Shown here one piece after another: positions 24,950-34,025 of a DNA stretch of 40,068 nucleotides. Numbering within the stretch: the stretch's first letter is position 1; each line of letters opens with the position of its first letter. The notes below the pieces were generated by a model. That model did not search any database, had not been told where the DNA came from, and was given only the letters and a program-made list of their open reading frames with translations. The stretch spans positions 1 to 40,068 of the forward strand of contig JACDCH010000199.1 in assembly GCA_013694495.1 (NCBI GenBank), read 5' to 3'. The DNA comes from Acidimicrobiia bacterium. Its GTDB lineage: Bacteria > Actinomycetota > Acidimicrobiia > Acidimicrobiales > JACDCH01. Both the position numbers and the translations under genes were made by a program.

Positions 24950-25184
24950 CAACCCGGGACACACCGATCGACACGGACAGGCGATGCGCGACCGTCAGGG
25001 CACCGTCGGCGACTCGATCTCGAGCCAATCGAATGCCTCGCTGACCGCAGTCCGGTCGGTGCCGAACCTGGAGGCTCGATCCGGTGGCCGGCTCGGGACG
25101 TCGACTTGGGATCGACCGCCGTATCCGCTGCTCCCTGGCAGGCATGGCTCCGACCGGCGCCGGCCGGTTCCAGGGCTGAGCGGC

Positions 25185-25721
25185 CTACCTGCGGGCGCAG
25201 CGCTGAATGGTGTGCCGGACCCGCTCGAGGATCGGCGGCAGCACCGGAAGGTCCAGGCTGCGCTGCACGAGCAGCGTGTCGTCGATCAGATCTGCGGAGA
25301 GGAGTGCGGTTGCGAACTCGAGGTCCTTCTCCCGGCCGGCGACGAGCTTGGCGAGCACGAGGTCGTGCGGATCGAGGCAGACGGCGGCGCTGTCCGGGTT
25401 GGTCGGGTCGAAGGGGACGAGCCGATCCCGCCATCCCGCCGGGAGCACGGCGGTCGAGATGCTGACGCCCTGCGCGTAGTAGCCGAAGGTCGCGTGGAAG
25501 GCCGAGAGTTCGCCGATGGCGCCGTCGACGTCGTCGGACTTCACGTTGTCCGGGTCGTCCCAGAACGCCACGTCGGCCTCGATCGAGCGGGTCGCTTCCT
25601 CGGGCAGGTCGTCGGCGTCGTGGCTTCCGAGGATCGCTTGGCTGCCGAGCACGACGATGTTCGGGTCCTCGACGATCTTCGAGGCAGCTCGAAGGATGTG
25701 GGCGAGCTGCTCGCGGTTCAT
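25185..25721 (-). CDS. DUF6036-like nucleotidyltransferase (possible toxin)
   Basis: MNREQLAHILRAASKIVEDPNIVVLGSQAILGSHDADDLPEEATRSIEADVAFWDD...LDPHDLVLAKLVAGREKDLEF: MNT/DUF6036 pattern. Confidence 0.75.
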   Translation of the reverse strand: MNREQLAHILRAASKIVEDPNIVVLGSQAILGSHDADDLPEEATRSIEADVAFWDDPDNVKSDDVDGAIGELSAFHATFGYYAQGVSISTAVLPAGWRDRLVPFDPTNPDSAAVCLDPHDLVLAKLVAGREKDLEFATALLSADLIDDTLLVQRSLDLPVLPPILERVRHTIQRCARR

Positions 25722-26239
25722 GCGGCGCCCGACGTTCGCCACGAAGCGAGGACCCGCTGACGCTCCCGGTCGGAGAGCAACCCGGCGAACGGCGCGTTCT
25801 GGCGGAGCTCGCGCCCCCGTAGCGAGCGTGAGAGGTACAGCTCGAGCAGCCGGTCCAGCGGTCCGTCGACGAGGCGCTGCCATTCGGCCAGCCAGCGGCG
25901 GGTCTCTCCCCTGGACTGCTCCCGCATGAGGTCGAGGTTCGTGCGGGCCAGCGTCATGGCCTTGTCGGGGTTGGCGACGATCTTTCCGACGGTGGCGTAG
26001 GCGAGCCAGAGGCTGCGGCGCTGGTCACGGGTGACTCGCTCGGATCGGGTCCGGATGGCGTCGATGTCGCCGCGTCGGACGCGCCGGTGCCGTCCGACGA
26101 GGGTGAAGGGCAGGTCGCCTCGTTCACAGAGATCGACAACGTGCTGACGGGTGGAGCTCAGGAGCGCGGCCGCCTCACCCGTCGTGAGCAGCTCCTCCGG
26201 GTCGGTTGACGACACGGTGTCGTAGACGGCGGTTCTCAC
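25718..26239 (-). CDS. excisionase-type HTH protein, probable partner of the nucleotidyltransferase
   Basis: LLTTGEAAALLSSTRQHVVDLCERGDLPFTLVGRHRRVRRGDIDAIR; GTG start preceded by GGAGG-like sequence; 4-nt overlap with downstream gene. Confidence 0.75.
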   Translation of the reverse strand: MRTAVYDTVSSTDPEELLTTGEAAALLSSTRQHVVDLCERGDLPFTLVGRHRRVRRGDIDAIRTRSERVTRDQRRSLWLAYATVGKIVANPDKAMTLARTNLDLMREQSRGETRRWLAEWQRLVDGPLDRLLELYLSRSLRGRELRQNAPFAGLLSDRERQRVLASWRTSGAA

Positions 26240-26399
26240 CTCCTGCAATGTACCGCTAAACGCAATATACCCAACACGCAGCCCTTCATTGTGTTTATTG
26301 TGGATGTCAACCGCTCCGGGCTCGACACACTCGGGTAGCGCTTGCGCCAACTCCGACCGACTGCAGGTGCCGTTCGTCCGCCTTCGTTCCGGGATTGCC

Positions 26400-26566
26400 C
26401 CTAGTGTCCCGGCAGGTTGGTCCGTTGATGAAATGGGCGAGTCAGATTCGGTCCTGGCAGGGACGCAGGCCGACGGACTCCCCCAGCGAATGCGAGGCCG
26501 AGGACGCAGCCAGGGGCGGATCTGGCCGACCGATTTCGCGGCGAGTCAGCCTGCCGGGACACTAGG
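26400..26566. mobile_element. MITE-like 167-bp element with 17-bp perfect terminal inverted repeats
   Basis: CCTAGTGTCCCGGCAGG (26400-26416) and CCTGCCGGGACACTAGG (26550-26566); no transposase inside; CTAG at both outer ends could be a target duplication. Confidence 0.65.
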
Positions 26567-26905
26567 AGACTGTTGAACAACCGGTCGGCGGGTCGTCGTC
26601 GTGGGGTCGCGACGGGTCTGGGGTTGGCTGAACCGATCGTGGGCTCAGGCCGCAGTTGTGGAAGCCGCCCACCGCCAACACCGTCACGGCCGACGCCACC
26701 GTCCTGCCATGAAGCGTTCCATGTCCACTGCTCCTCGAGTCAGGTGGGACCCTCGCGGTCTCACCGTCGACCATGCGGCAGGTCGACCCCCACCGGTATG
26801 GGGGAGAACCGACAATTGGGGGCCGGACAGCCCCGTTTCGTGCCGGACCAGGCTCGTGGTGTCGCGAAGACCCGGCCGACCTGCCCGATGGGGGAAACTG
26901 GCCCG

Positions 26906-29797
26906 ATGGTGCGGGACCTGCTCTGTCCCACCCTCGTCGGGCGGGACGCGGAATGGGGGCGACTCGAGGCGGCGCTCGACGCGGTCGGTGACGGGGACGG
27001 CGTGGCCATCGCCCTGCTCGGCGAGGCGGGCATCGGCAAGTCGCGCCTGGTGAGCGAGCTCGCCGGCGCGGCCGCAGAGCGAGGGGTACCCGTGCTCGAC
27101 GGCCGGGCCGTCGACGCCCCCACGCCGGTGCCGTTCCGGCCGCTGTTCGAAGCGCTGGCGGGGTGGTCCCGCGACGGTGGTCCCGACTCGCACCCGGAGC
27201 TGGCGGGGATCCGGGAGGTGCTGGCCCCCATCGTTCCGGCCTGGCGCCCCGGCGGCGAGCCCTCGTACCCGGTGTCCGCGATGGAGCTCGGTGACGCGCT
27301 GCTGCGCCTGCTGACTGGGATCGCCGGGGCTCGCGGCTGCGTCCTCGTGCTGGAGGACCTGCACTGGGCCGACCCGGACACCGCTGGCGTCCTCGAGTAC
27401 GTCGTCGACAACCTGGCCGGGAGCGGCGTCCTGTGCGCCGTGACGGCGCGTCCGGAAGGCTCCGGTGATGCTCTCCGGATGATGCGGGCGCTCGCGTCGC
27501 GCCGAGCGGTGACGGTGCTCGAGCTCCAGCGCCTCGGTGGTGACGACCTGGCCGAGATGGTCCGGCGGTGCCTCCGAGCCGACGAGCTCTCCGAGAACGT
27601 CGACACCATGGTCCGCCGCTTCTCCGACGGCCTGCCGTTCCTGGTGGAGGAGCTCCTCGCGTCGACCGTGGCCAGCGGCGCCCTCGTCGACGGACCCGAG
27701 GGCTGGCACGTGGATGGCGCTGTGGGGCCGGTGCTCCCGCAGGGATTCGAAGAGCTCGTCCGCCGCCGGATCGGGGCGCTGAGCGAGGACGCCGCGAGCG
27801 TGCTCCTGGCGGCCGCCGTGCTCGGCCGGCGCTTCGATGCCGAGCTGCTGCCGGCGATCACGGGACGACCGATCGGCGAGGTGGTCGCAGCACTCCGCAG
27901 CGGGGTGGCGGCGCAGCTCCTGGTCGTCGACCGGGTGGACCCAGGCTCGTTCGAGCTTCGCCACGCGCTCACGCGGGATGCGCTGCTCGCGCAGCTCTTG
28001 CCGATCGAGCGGACCGCGTTGGCCCGCAAGGTGCTCGCTGCGCTCGAGGAGCACGAGCCGGAGCTGCCGGGGGAACTGACGGAGCTGGCCGCATCGCTCG
28101 CCGAACAGCTCGGCGACGGAAGTCGAGCCGCCGAGCTGCTCCTCGTCGCCGCCCGACGTGCTGTGAGGCGAGGTGCGTTCTCGAGCGCCGAGCCGGTGCT
28201 CGACCGAGCCTGGCGGCTCGTGCGCCGTGACGACCCGGTCTGGCCGGAGGTCGGGAGCGAGCTCATGGCGGTGCTGACCGAGACCGGGGACATCGATCGG
28301 GCCCTCGAGGTGGGCGGGCGGTTGCTCGCCGACCTTCCCGCGTCGGTCGACGCGGCGGCGATCCACCTGGCGATGGCGCGAGCCGCCGTCGCGGCCGGCC
28401 GAACCGGCAGCGCGCTCGCATCCCTGGAGCGCGCGCGAGTCGCAGAACCTGCCCACCTCGCAGCGGTGGCGGCCGATGCCGACGTGATCGCAGCGGACAT
28501 CGCGGCGGAGGCGCGCCGATTCGAGGAGGCCGAGCGTCTTGCCTCCGGCGTCCTGGCGGTGACGGATCCGGAGGTGGATCCGGCTCGTGCGTGCCACGCG
28601 TTGCTGGTCCTCGGTCGGTGCGCCCGTCTGCAACGGCAGGACGAGGCGGCACACCTGTTCGACCGAGCGATCGCGATCGGTGAGGCCCACGGGCTGCACG
28701 CACTGCGGTTGCGCGCGGTCATGGATCGGGCCTGGTTCGAGCTCGTGAGCTTCGGTGACGGACAGCTGATGACGGCCGCACGCGACGAGGCCGCCGGGGC
28801 CGGTGCACTGGTGGTCGCCGCCCACCTCGACAACTTCCTGGCGTGGTCGGCGATCGACCACCACGCGCCGGAGCGAGCGGTCGCCGCCGCGGAGCGGGGC
28901 GCCGCCCTGGCCCGGAAGCTTCGCCTGGATGTCCTCCAGGGGATGCTCCTGGGGGGTTCGATCGTGGCCGCGGCCCAGCAGGGCGACCGCGCCCTGATGG
29001 AGCGTCGGGCCGCCGAAGCTGCGGCCCTCCCCGACGACCACGCCAACCTCGCCATCCTCGAGGCGTGGGCCCGGGCCGAGCTCGTGCTCCCGCGCGACGA
29101 CCTCCCTCGACTCCACGCCGAACTGGAAGCCGCGATGGTGCTGCTCCGCGAGGCGCCGGAGTTCCCCATCCCGGCACGCGGGTTGTTCGCCCTCGTCAGC
29201 GTGTTCCTCGACCGTGACGCCGAGGCGGCGCTCGCCGAACTCGGTGCCGACCCGGCGTTCAACCACGCGATGAGCAGGGCCCACTGGCACTACGCGAACG
29301 CCATCCTGCTGGGCCGGGCCGGCGAACACGCCGAAGCGGCCAGCGAGGTCGCCCGTGGCGACTCGGCCTCGACGCCGTTGGCGTGGTTCCAGCACCACGC
29401 CCGACGCCTCGTCGCGGAAGCGGCGCTCGCCGACGGCTGGGGCGAGCCCATCCGGTGGCTCCGCGAGGCGCACCTCGACTTCGCGGGCCGGGGTGACGAG
29501 GACCTTGCCGCGTCGTGCCGGCGCCTGCTCACGAAGGCGGGGGCACCGGTGCCCAGGAAGGCCTCGGCCGACACCGGCGTCCCGGTGGACCTCCAGGCGA
29601 AGGGCATCACCGCTCGAGAGGTCGAGGTCCTCGAGCTCCTGGCCGAGGCCATGCCCACCCGGGAGATCGCCGAGCGACTGTTCCTGTCGCATCGGACGGT
29701 CGAGCGCCACATCTCGAACATCGCGGTGAAGGTCGGCGTCCCCGGTCGGGCCGGGGTCGTGGCCTTCGCCGCCCGGTTCGCCGCCTCGGCGGACTGA
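26906..29797 (+). CDS. LuxR-family regulator with AAA ATPase (LAL-type)
   Basis: LVGRDAEWGRLEAALDAV...LLGEAGIGKSRLV, LVLEDLHWADPDT, C-terminal ITAREVEVLELLAEAMPTREIAERLFLSHRTVERHISNI. Confidence 0.92.
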   Translation: MVRDLLCPTLVGRDAEWGRLEAALDAVGDGDGVAIALLGEAGIGKSRLVSELAGAAAERGVPVLDGRAVDAPTPVPFRPLFEALAGWSRDGGPDSHPELAGIREVLAPIVPAWRPGGEPSYPVSAMELGDALLRLLTGIAGARGCVLVLEDLHWADPDTAGVLEYVVDNLAGSGVLCAVTARPEGSGDALRMMRALASRRAVTVLELQRLGGDDLAEMVRRCLRADELSENVDTMVRRFSDGLPFLVEELLASTVASGALVDGPEGWHVDGAVGPVLPQGFEELVRRRIGALSEDAASVLLAAAVLGRRFDAELLPAITGRPIGEVVAALRSGVAAQLLVVDRVDPGSFELRHALTRDALLAQLLPIERTALARKVLAALEEHEPELPGELTELAASLAEQLGDGSRAAELLLVAARRAVRRGAFSSAEPVLDRAWRLVRRDDPVWPEVGSELMAVLTETGDIDRALEVGGRLLADLPASVDAAAIHLAMARAAVAAGRTGSALASLERARVAEPAHLAAVAADADVIAADIAAEARRFEEAERLASGVLAVTDPEVDPARACHALLVLGRCARLQRQDEAAHLFDRAIAIGEAHGLHALRLRAVMDRAWFELVSFGDGQLMTAARDEAAGAGALVVAAHLDNFLAWSAIDHHAPERAVAAAERGAALARKLRLDVLQGMLLGGSIVAAAQQGDRALMERRAAEAAALPDDHANLAILEAWARAELVLPRDDLPRLHAELEAAMVLLREAPEFPIPARGLFALVSVFLDRDAEAALAELGADPAFNHAMSRAHWHYANAILLGRAGEHAEAASEVARGDSASTPLAWFQHHARRLVAEAALADGWGEPIRWLREAHLDFAGRGDEDLAASCRRLLTKAGAPVPRKASADTGVPVDLQAKGITAREVEVLELLAEAMPTREIAERLFLSHRTVERHISNIAVKVGVPGRAGVVAFAARFAASAD

Positions 29798-29923
29798 GCC
29801 CTCCCGCTGCCGCGCCCGATGGGGGTGGATGGGGATCGGAATGGGGGCGGCCCCGATGCCACCGAGCCCAAGGAGGCGCATCGTGTGACTCGCACCACGT
29901 CACACCTTCGAGAGGAGCCCAAC

Positions 29924-30388
29924 ATGTCCCCTGAGCCCATGGTCGTCGCCCCGGCGGATCGCCCCCGATCCCTGAACGTCGTCGGCGAGCAGGTCACGGT
30001 GCTCGCCTCCGGCGAGCAGACCGGCAGCTTCGAGATCTTCTTCCAGGCAGGGCCGGAGGGTTGCGGCCCGCCCCCCCACAGCCACCCGTGGGACGAGGCC
30101 TTCTACGTGCTCCGTGGCGAGATCCACTTCGTGGTCGACGGGCTCGAGCGGACCGCCGGGGCCGGCGCCATGGTCTTCGTGCCCGCCGGGACCCTGCACT
30201 GCTTCCGGCTCGGTTCGGGCGGCGCCGAGGCACTGAGCATCACCTCCCGCCCCGGGGCGGCGGCGATGTTCAGCGACATCGACGCCGAGATCTCGCCCGA
30301 CGCCCCCGACCTCGGGAAGCTCGTGGCCGTGGCGCTCGCCCACGGGCTCGACGTCGCCGTGCCCCCGCTCGAGGAGGTCGCCGGCTGA
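29924..30388 (+). CDS. cupin domain-containing protein
   Basis: GPPPHSHPWDEAFYVLRGEIHFVVDG...GAMVFVPAGTLHCFR: cupin motifs 1 and 2. Confidence 0.9.
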   Translation: MSPEPMVVAPADRPRSLNVVGEQVTVLASGEQTGSFEIFFQAGPEGCGPPPHSHPWDEAFYVLRGEIHFVVDGLERTAGAGAMVFVPAGTLHCFRLGSGGAEALSITSRPGAAAMFSDIDAEISPDAPDLGKLVAVALAHGLDVAVPPLEEVAG

Positions 30389-30940
30389 TGGACGCCATCG
30401 ACGCCCTCGAGCGCAGCCACGGCCACCTGCTCGTAACGGTCACCAGCATCTCCACCGAGGAGCTCTCGAACCCCTCCGCCTGCGACCAGTGGGATCTGCG
30501 CACCCTGCTGAACCACATCCTCGGCGCCGGGTGGATGTTCACCCTCGCCAACCGTGGCGAGGCCGCCGGCGAAGACGGCGGCGACCTCGTGGGCGACGAC
30601 CACGTCGCCGCCTGCGCAGCCCTGGCCGAGGCCAACCTTGCGTCCTGGCGGGCCGGGACGCGCTGGAGGCGAGCGGGCGTTCCCGTTCGGGACCTTCCCG
30701 GCGCCGATGGCCCTGCTCATCAACGTCGGCGAGGTCGCAGTGCACGCATGGGACCTGGCCAACGCCACCGGCCAGGACCCCACGATCGATCCCGAGGTCG
30801 CAGCGCTGCTCCTCGACTTCTACCGCAGCCTCCCCCTGGAGGAGTTCCGCGCCCACGGGGCCTTCGGGCCCGAGGTCGAGATCGATCCGACGGCACCGGC
30901 TGCCGACCGCATGCTCGCCCTCCTCGGCTTCCGACCGTAG
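30388..30940 (+). pseudogene. TIGR03086/maleylpyruvate isomerase-like metal-binding protein, frameshifted
   Basis: Frame 1: MDAIDALERSHGHLLVTVTSISTEELSNPSACDQWDLRTLLNHILGAG; the rest (ERAFPFGTFPAPMALLINVGEVAVHAWDLANATGQ...) is in a different frame; shift near 30650-30685. Confidence 0.75.
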
Positions 30941-31004
30941 GCCTCGCTCCCGATCGACCGGATCCGCAGCGCGACCCAGGAGAGGACCGCGTGCAGTTGG
31001 TTCA

Positions 31005-31034
31005 GTGCTGGCCTGCGGAGACGCAGGTCAGCAC
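31005..31034. terminator. hairpin GTGCTGGCCTGCG-GAGA-CGCAGGTCAGCAC (possible terminator or structured RNA)
   Basis: 13-bp arms with one mismatch, 4-nt loop; no U-tract. Confidence 0.35.
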
Positions 31035-31194
31035 CGCGCTCGCTCCGCGCTGCCACGTGCTCGGTCAGGGTACGACGCCCCGGCCAGGACGGGTCCTTGC
31101 CAGTGGGCGGGCGGTCGGCGATGCTGGCGCCGGTCCCGAGGAGGTCACCATGTCCCGCTCGACGGCGGGGCAGGTGCCCCGGAAGTGGTCGGTG

Positions 31195-31210
31195 AGTCCC
31201 CCTCGCCCAC
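31195..31210 (+). repeat. att copy 3, degraded tRNA-Leu 3' end
   Basis: AGTCCCCCTCGCCCAC matches AGTCCCCCCTCGCCCAC of the tRNA with one C missing. Confidence 0.65.
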
Positions 31211-31292
31211 CAGAACTGGGGTAACCACCCCACATGCGGGTGATCGTCACGGAACGGCACGGCAGGGTTCGTGACCAGCGTCGGGGATGCGC

Positions 31293-31687
31293 ATGAACCG
31301 CCCCCGCACCCCACCCGCCGCCCTGCCCGACCTCACCGGCCCACCCCTCCCGGCGTCGCGGTGGCAGTGGTCGGCCGCCGAACCCGAACCTTCCGGCCGG
31401 CTCCTTCTCCCTCCGGTCGCCCGCCGCGTCCTCGGATCGGAGTCCGCCTCGCCGCAGGTCGTCTCGGGCAGCGTGCGCGGCGACACGCTCGTCATTCGTC
31501 CCGAGCACGCAGAAAGCCCTGCGATGACGCTTGACGCCCGCGGCCGGATCTACCTGCCGGTGTGGCTGCGCCGCCACCCCGGCTTCCTCATCGGACCCAC
31601 GCCACCGGCGCGAATCCGGCCGTCGTGATCGTGCCCGCCACCTTGTTCGACGCCGTCGGCGACCAGCTCCTGGAGCGGCTCCGATGA
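31293..31687 (+). pseudogene. small AbrB-like/two-repeat protein gene, copy C (frameshifted)
   Basis: MNRPRTPPAALPDLTGPPLPASRWQWSAAEPEPSGRLLLPPVARRVLG...MTLDARGRIYLPVWLRRHPGFLIG then THATGANPAVVIVPATLFDAVGDQLLERLR in the -1 frame. Confidence 0.6.
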
Positions 31688-32723
31688 ACCGCCAGCTCCG
31701 AGCCAAGATCCTGATCGAAGAGGCCCGAGCCCTGGGCATCGACGTCGACGACCTTGTCGCCGCCGCCACCGGCGGAGCCACGCCGCTCACGCTTGCGGCG
31801 TGGTCGATGAGATCGCCCCGACCTTCGGTGGGTCGACCGCCGCCACGTACCGCCCCTACTGGCGTCTCGCCACCTGGCTGTTCGGCGACCGGTATCTGGC
31901 CGAGCTCACCACCACCGACCTCGCCGGGGTGGTCGACGCCGCCGCAGAGCGCGCCCGCACCCACCGGCCTGACTCGACCGGCCGGGCCTCCCGGGAGACC
32001 TGCATCGCTGCCCTCCGCGCCCTGTACGTCCGGGCCGTCGACGCAGGCCACGTCGCCACGAACCCGGCCGCCGCGCTCCGCAAGCCCCTGCGCACCACGA
32101 GTCAACGCCGAGCCCTCGACGACCACGAGCTCACCGACCTCGCCGACGCCATCCGGGCCACCAGCACCGACCCCGACCTCGACCTGCTCCTCATCCGGTT
32201 CCACCTCGAGACCGGCGCCCGCCGTCAAGGCGCCCTCAACCTCCGACGCCGAGACATCGACAGCAACCGCGCCACCGTGTGGCTCCGGGAGAAGAACGAC
32301 ACGACGCGCGAACAACCCGCCTCGCCCTCCCTCGTCGAGCGTCTGATCGCAGACGCCGACGGGCGAAACGGTGTCGGGCGAGACGATGCCGTGTTCCGGA
32401 ACCGACGAGGAGAGCCGATAACGGGACGCCGCTACGACCGGATGTTCGCCCGAGCCCGGGAGCGTCTGGGCTGGGACGACCGCACACCAGTGTCGGCCCA
32501 CGTGATGCGGCACACCGCCGTCACCCGCATCGGGCGCATCGCCGGGTATCCCGTCGCCCAAGCCTTCGCCGGCCACGCCCCGCCCACCGTCACCGGCCGC
32601 TACCTCCACGCCACGCTCGCCGACGTCGCAACCGCCGTCGCGACCCTCACGGGAGAAGCACACCCCCTCGCTCACCCCGCCCGAGACAGCAGCCGGCGCA
32701 TCTGCGCCAACCTTCGACGCTGA
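31684..32723 (+). pseudogene. compact tyrosine recombinase, copy C (single frameshift near 31802)
   Basis: MNRQLRAKILIEEARALGIDVDDLVAAATGGATPLTLAAW then VDEIAPTFGGSTAATYRPYWRLATWLFGD...ETGARRQGALNL...SAHVMRHTAVTRIGRIAGYPVAQAFAGHAPPTVTGRYLHA in a different frame. Confidence 0.8.
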
Positions 32724-33042
32724 CTCAGTTCGGGGTCAGGTCGTCGCGACCTTCGGGGACAGTCACCCGGCCCGGACCATCCCACCTACCCGGCGTTGGA
32801 GGGCAGGTGTAAGAGGCGATCTGGCCGCACGTTAGGTGGCAGCTCGACGGCTCGCATACGCGCCGTTCGGTGCGGACCTAGCGGAGGCTCTCGGCCGGGA
32901 TTATGGCCGGGTGATATCCCGCGTCCTTCACCGGCACATGGAGGTCATGTTCCAGGCTGACACCGCCGGGCGTTGTGGGGTACCTGACCGACGTGTGGAT
33001 TCGCGTGGGCTCGCGCTGCGCGGTGTCGGGCAACATCCAGTC

Positions 33043-33801
33043 ATGGATCCCGTCGTGCTCCAGGACGACGAGCACTGTCCCGTGCTGCTCGTCGACGGCA
33101 CAGTGCGTCGACGAAGACGTTGGTGGTCGACCGCCGTTCATCACTTGCTGTCGTATCTGGCCGACGTCGGCTTCGCCGAAGCGCCGCGACCGCTGGGCTT
33201 CGACAAGGACGGGCGAGAGATGCTCACGTTCATCGAGGGAGATTCCGGCAGCGCTGCTGGCAGGCGGGTCGCGTCCACGACCGCGCTGGTCGAGTTCGCG
33301 GTGTTCCTTCGCCGATTCCACGACGCGGTGCGGGACTATGTGCCGCCGCCGGGAGCTGACTGGGCATTGCCCGCGACCCCGGACGCACCGCCGGCAGGCA
33401 TCTGCCACGGCGACTTCGCTCCGTGGAACGTCGTGTGGTCGGGCGACGCGCCCGTCGGGATACTGGACTTCGATCTCGCTCATCCCGGGCCGGCGAACCA
33501 CGACGTGGCTTACGCGCTGGCGTACAGCGTTCCGTTCCGAGACGACGCTGACACCCGAAGGATGCTGGGCGTCGATCAGATCCCGGACCGTCGCCACCGC
33601 GTTCGGGTCTTTGCCGATGCCTACGGTGTCGACACCGATGGGCTCGTGGAGCGAGTCGTTGCGCGACAGCTCAAGTACGCCCACGACGTCGAGTTGTTGC
33701 GCGAGCGCGGCCTCGTCGCAGGATGGACCTCGCCCGAGTCGATCGCCCGCAACCACCAGATCGCCGCCTGGCTCGCCCGCCACCAGCACCTCTTCCGGTA
33801 G
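33043..33801 (+). CDS. aminoglycoside phosphotransferase-family (APH/choline kinase-like) protein
   Basis: AGICHGDFAPWNVVWSGDAPVGILDFDLAHPGPANHDVAYALAYSVPFR: HGDxxxxN and DFD motifs; internal ATG at 33043 chosen by family-like N-terminus. Confidence 0.85.
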   Translation: MDPVVLQDDEHCPVLLVDGTVRRRRRWWSTAVHHLLSYLADVGFAEAPRPLGFDKDGREMLTFIEGDSGSAAGRRVASTTALVEFAVFLRRFHDAVRDYVPPPGADWALPATPDAPPAGICHGDFAPWNVVWSGDAPVGILDFDLAHPGPANHDVAYALAYSVPFRDDADTRRMLGVDQIPDRRHRVRVFADAYGVDTDGLVERVVARQLKYAHDVELLRERGLVAGWTSPESIARNHQIAAWLARHQHLFR

Positions 33802-34025
33802 CGGGAGCCGTAGCAACTACGGCCGCACGCATGGCGCGTGCGGTTGGGATGCGCTTCTGGGACAGGTCGGGCTCATGCCAACCACCGGCACCTCGGGGGC
33901 GCTGTCCCACGCCGTTCTGGCCACGCGTTTTGGGATGGCGCGCGGCCCTCGACGTGCACCAAGCCGTCGATCTGTGCGCGGGACCGGGACGGGTGCGTTC
34001 CACCAACCGCCGCGCCTGTGGGTGG

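Noticed and set aside
26684-29881. 1065-aa minus-strand ORF and 833-aa ORF 26761-29262
   Set aside because: Both are antisense to the LuxR-ATPase gene, with low-complexity composition typical of GC-rich shadows.
31293-31687. Programmed ribosomal frameshift joining the halves of the small cassette gene
   Set aside because: Copies B and C need opposite shifts at different places, and no shared slippery site or stimulator was seen; decay or sequencing error is more likely.
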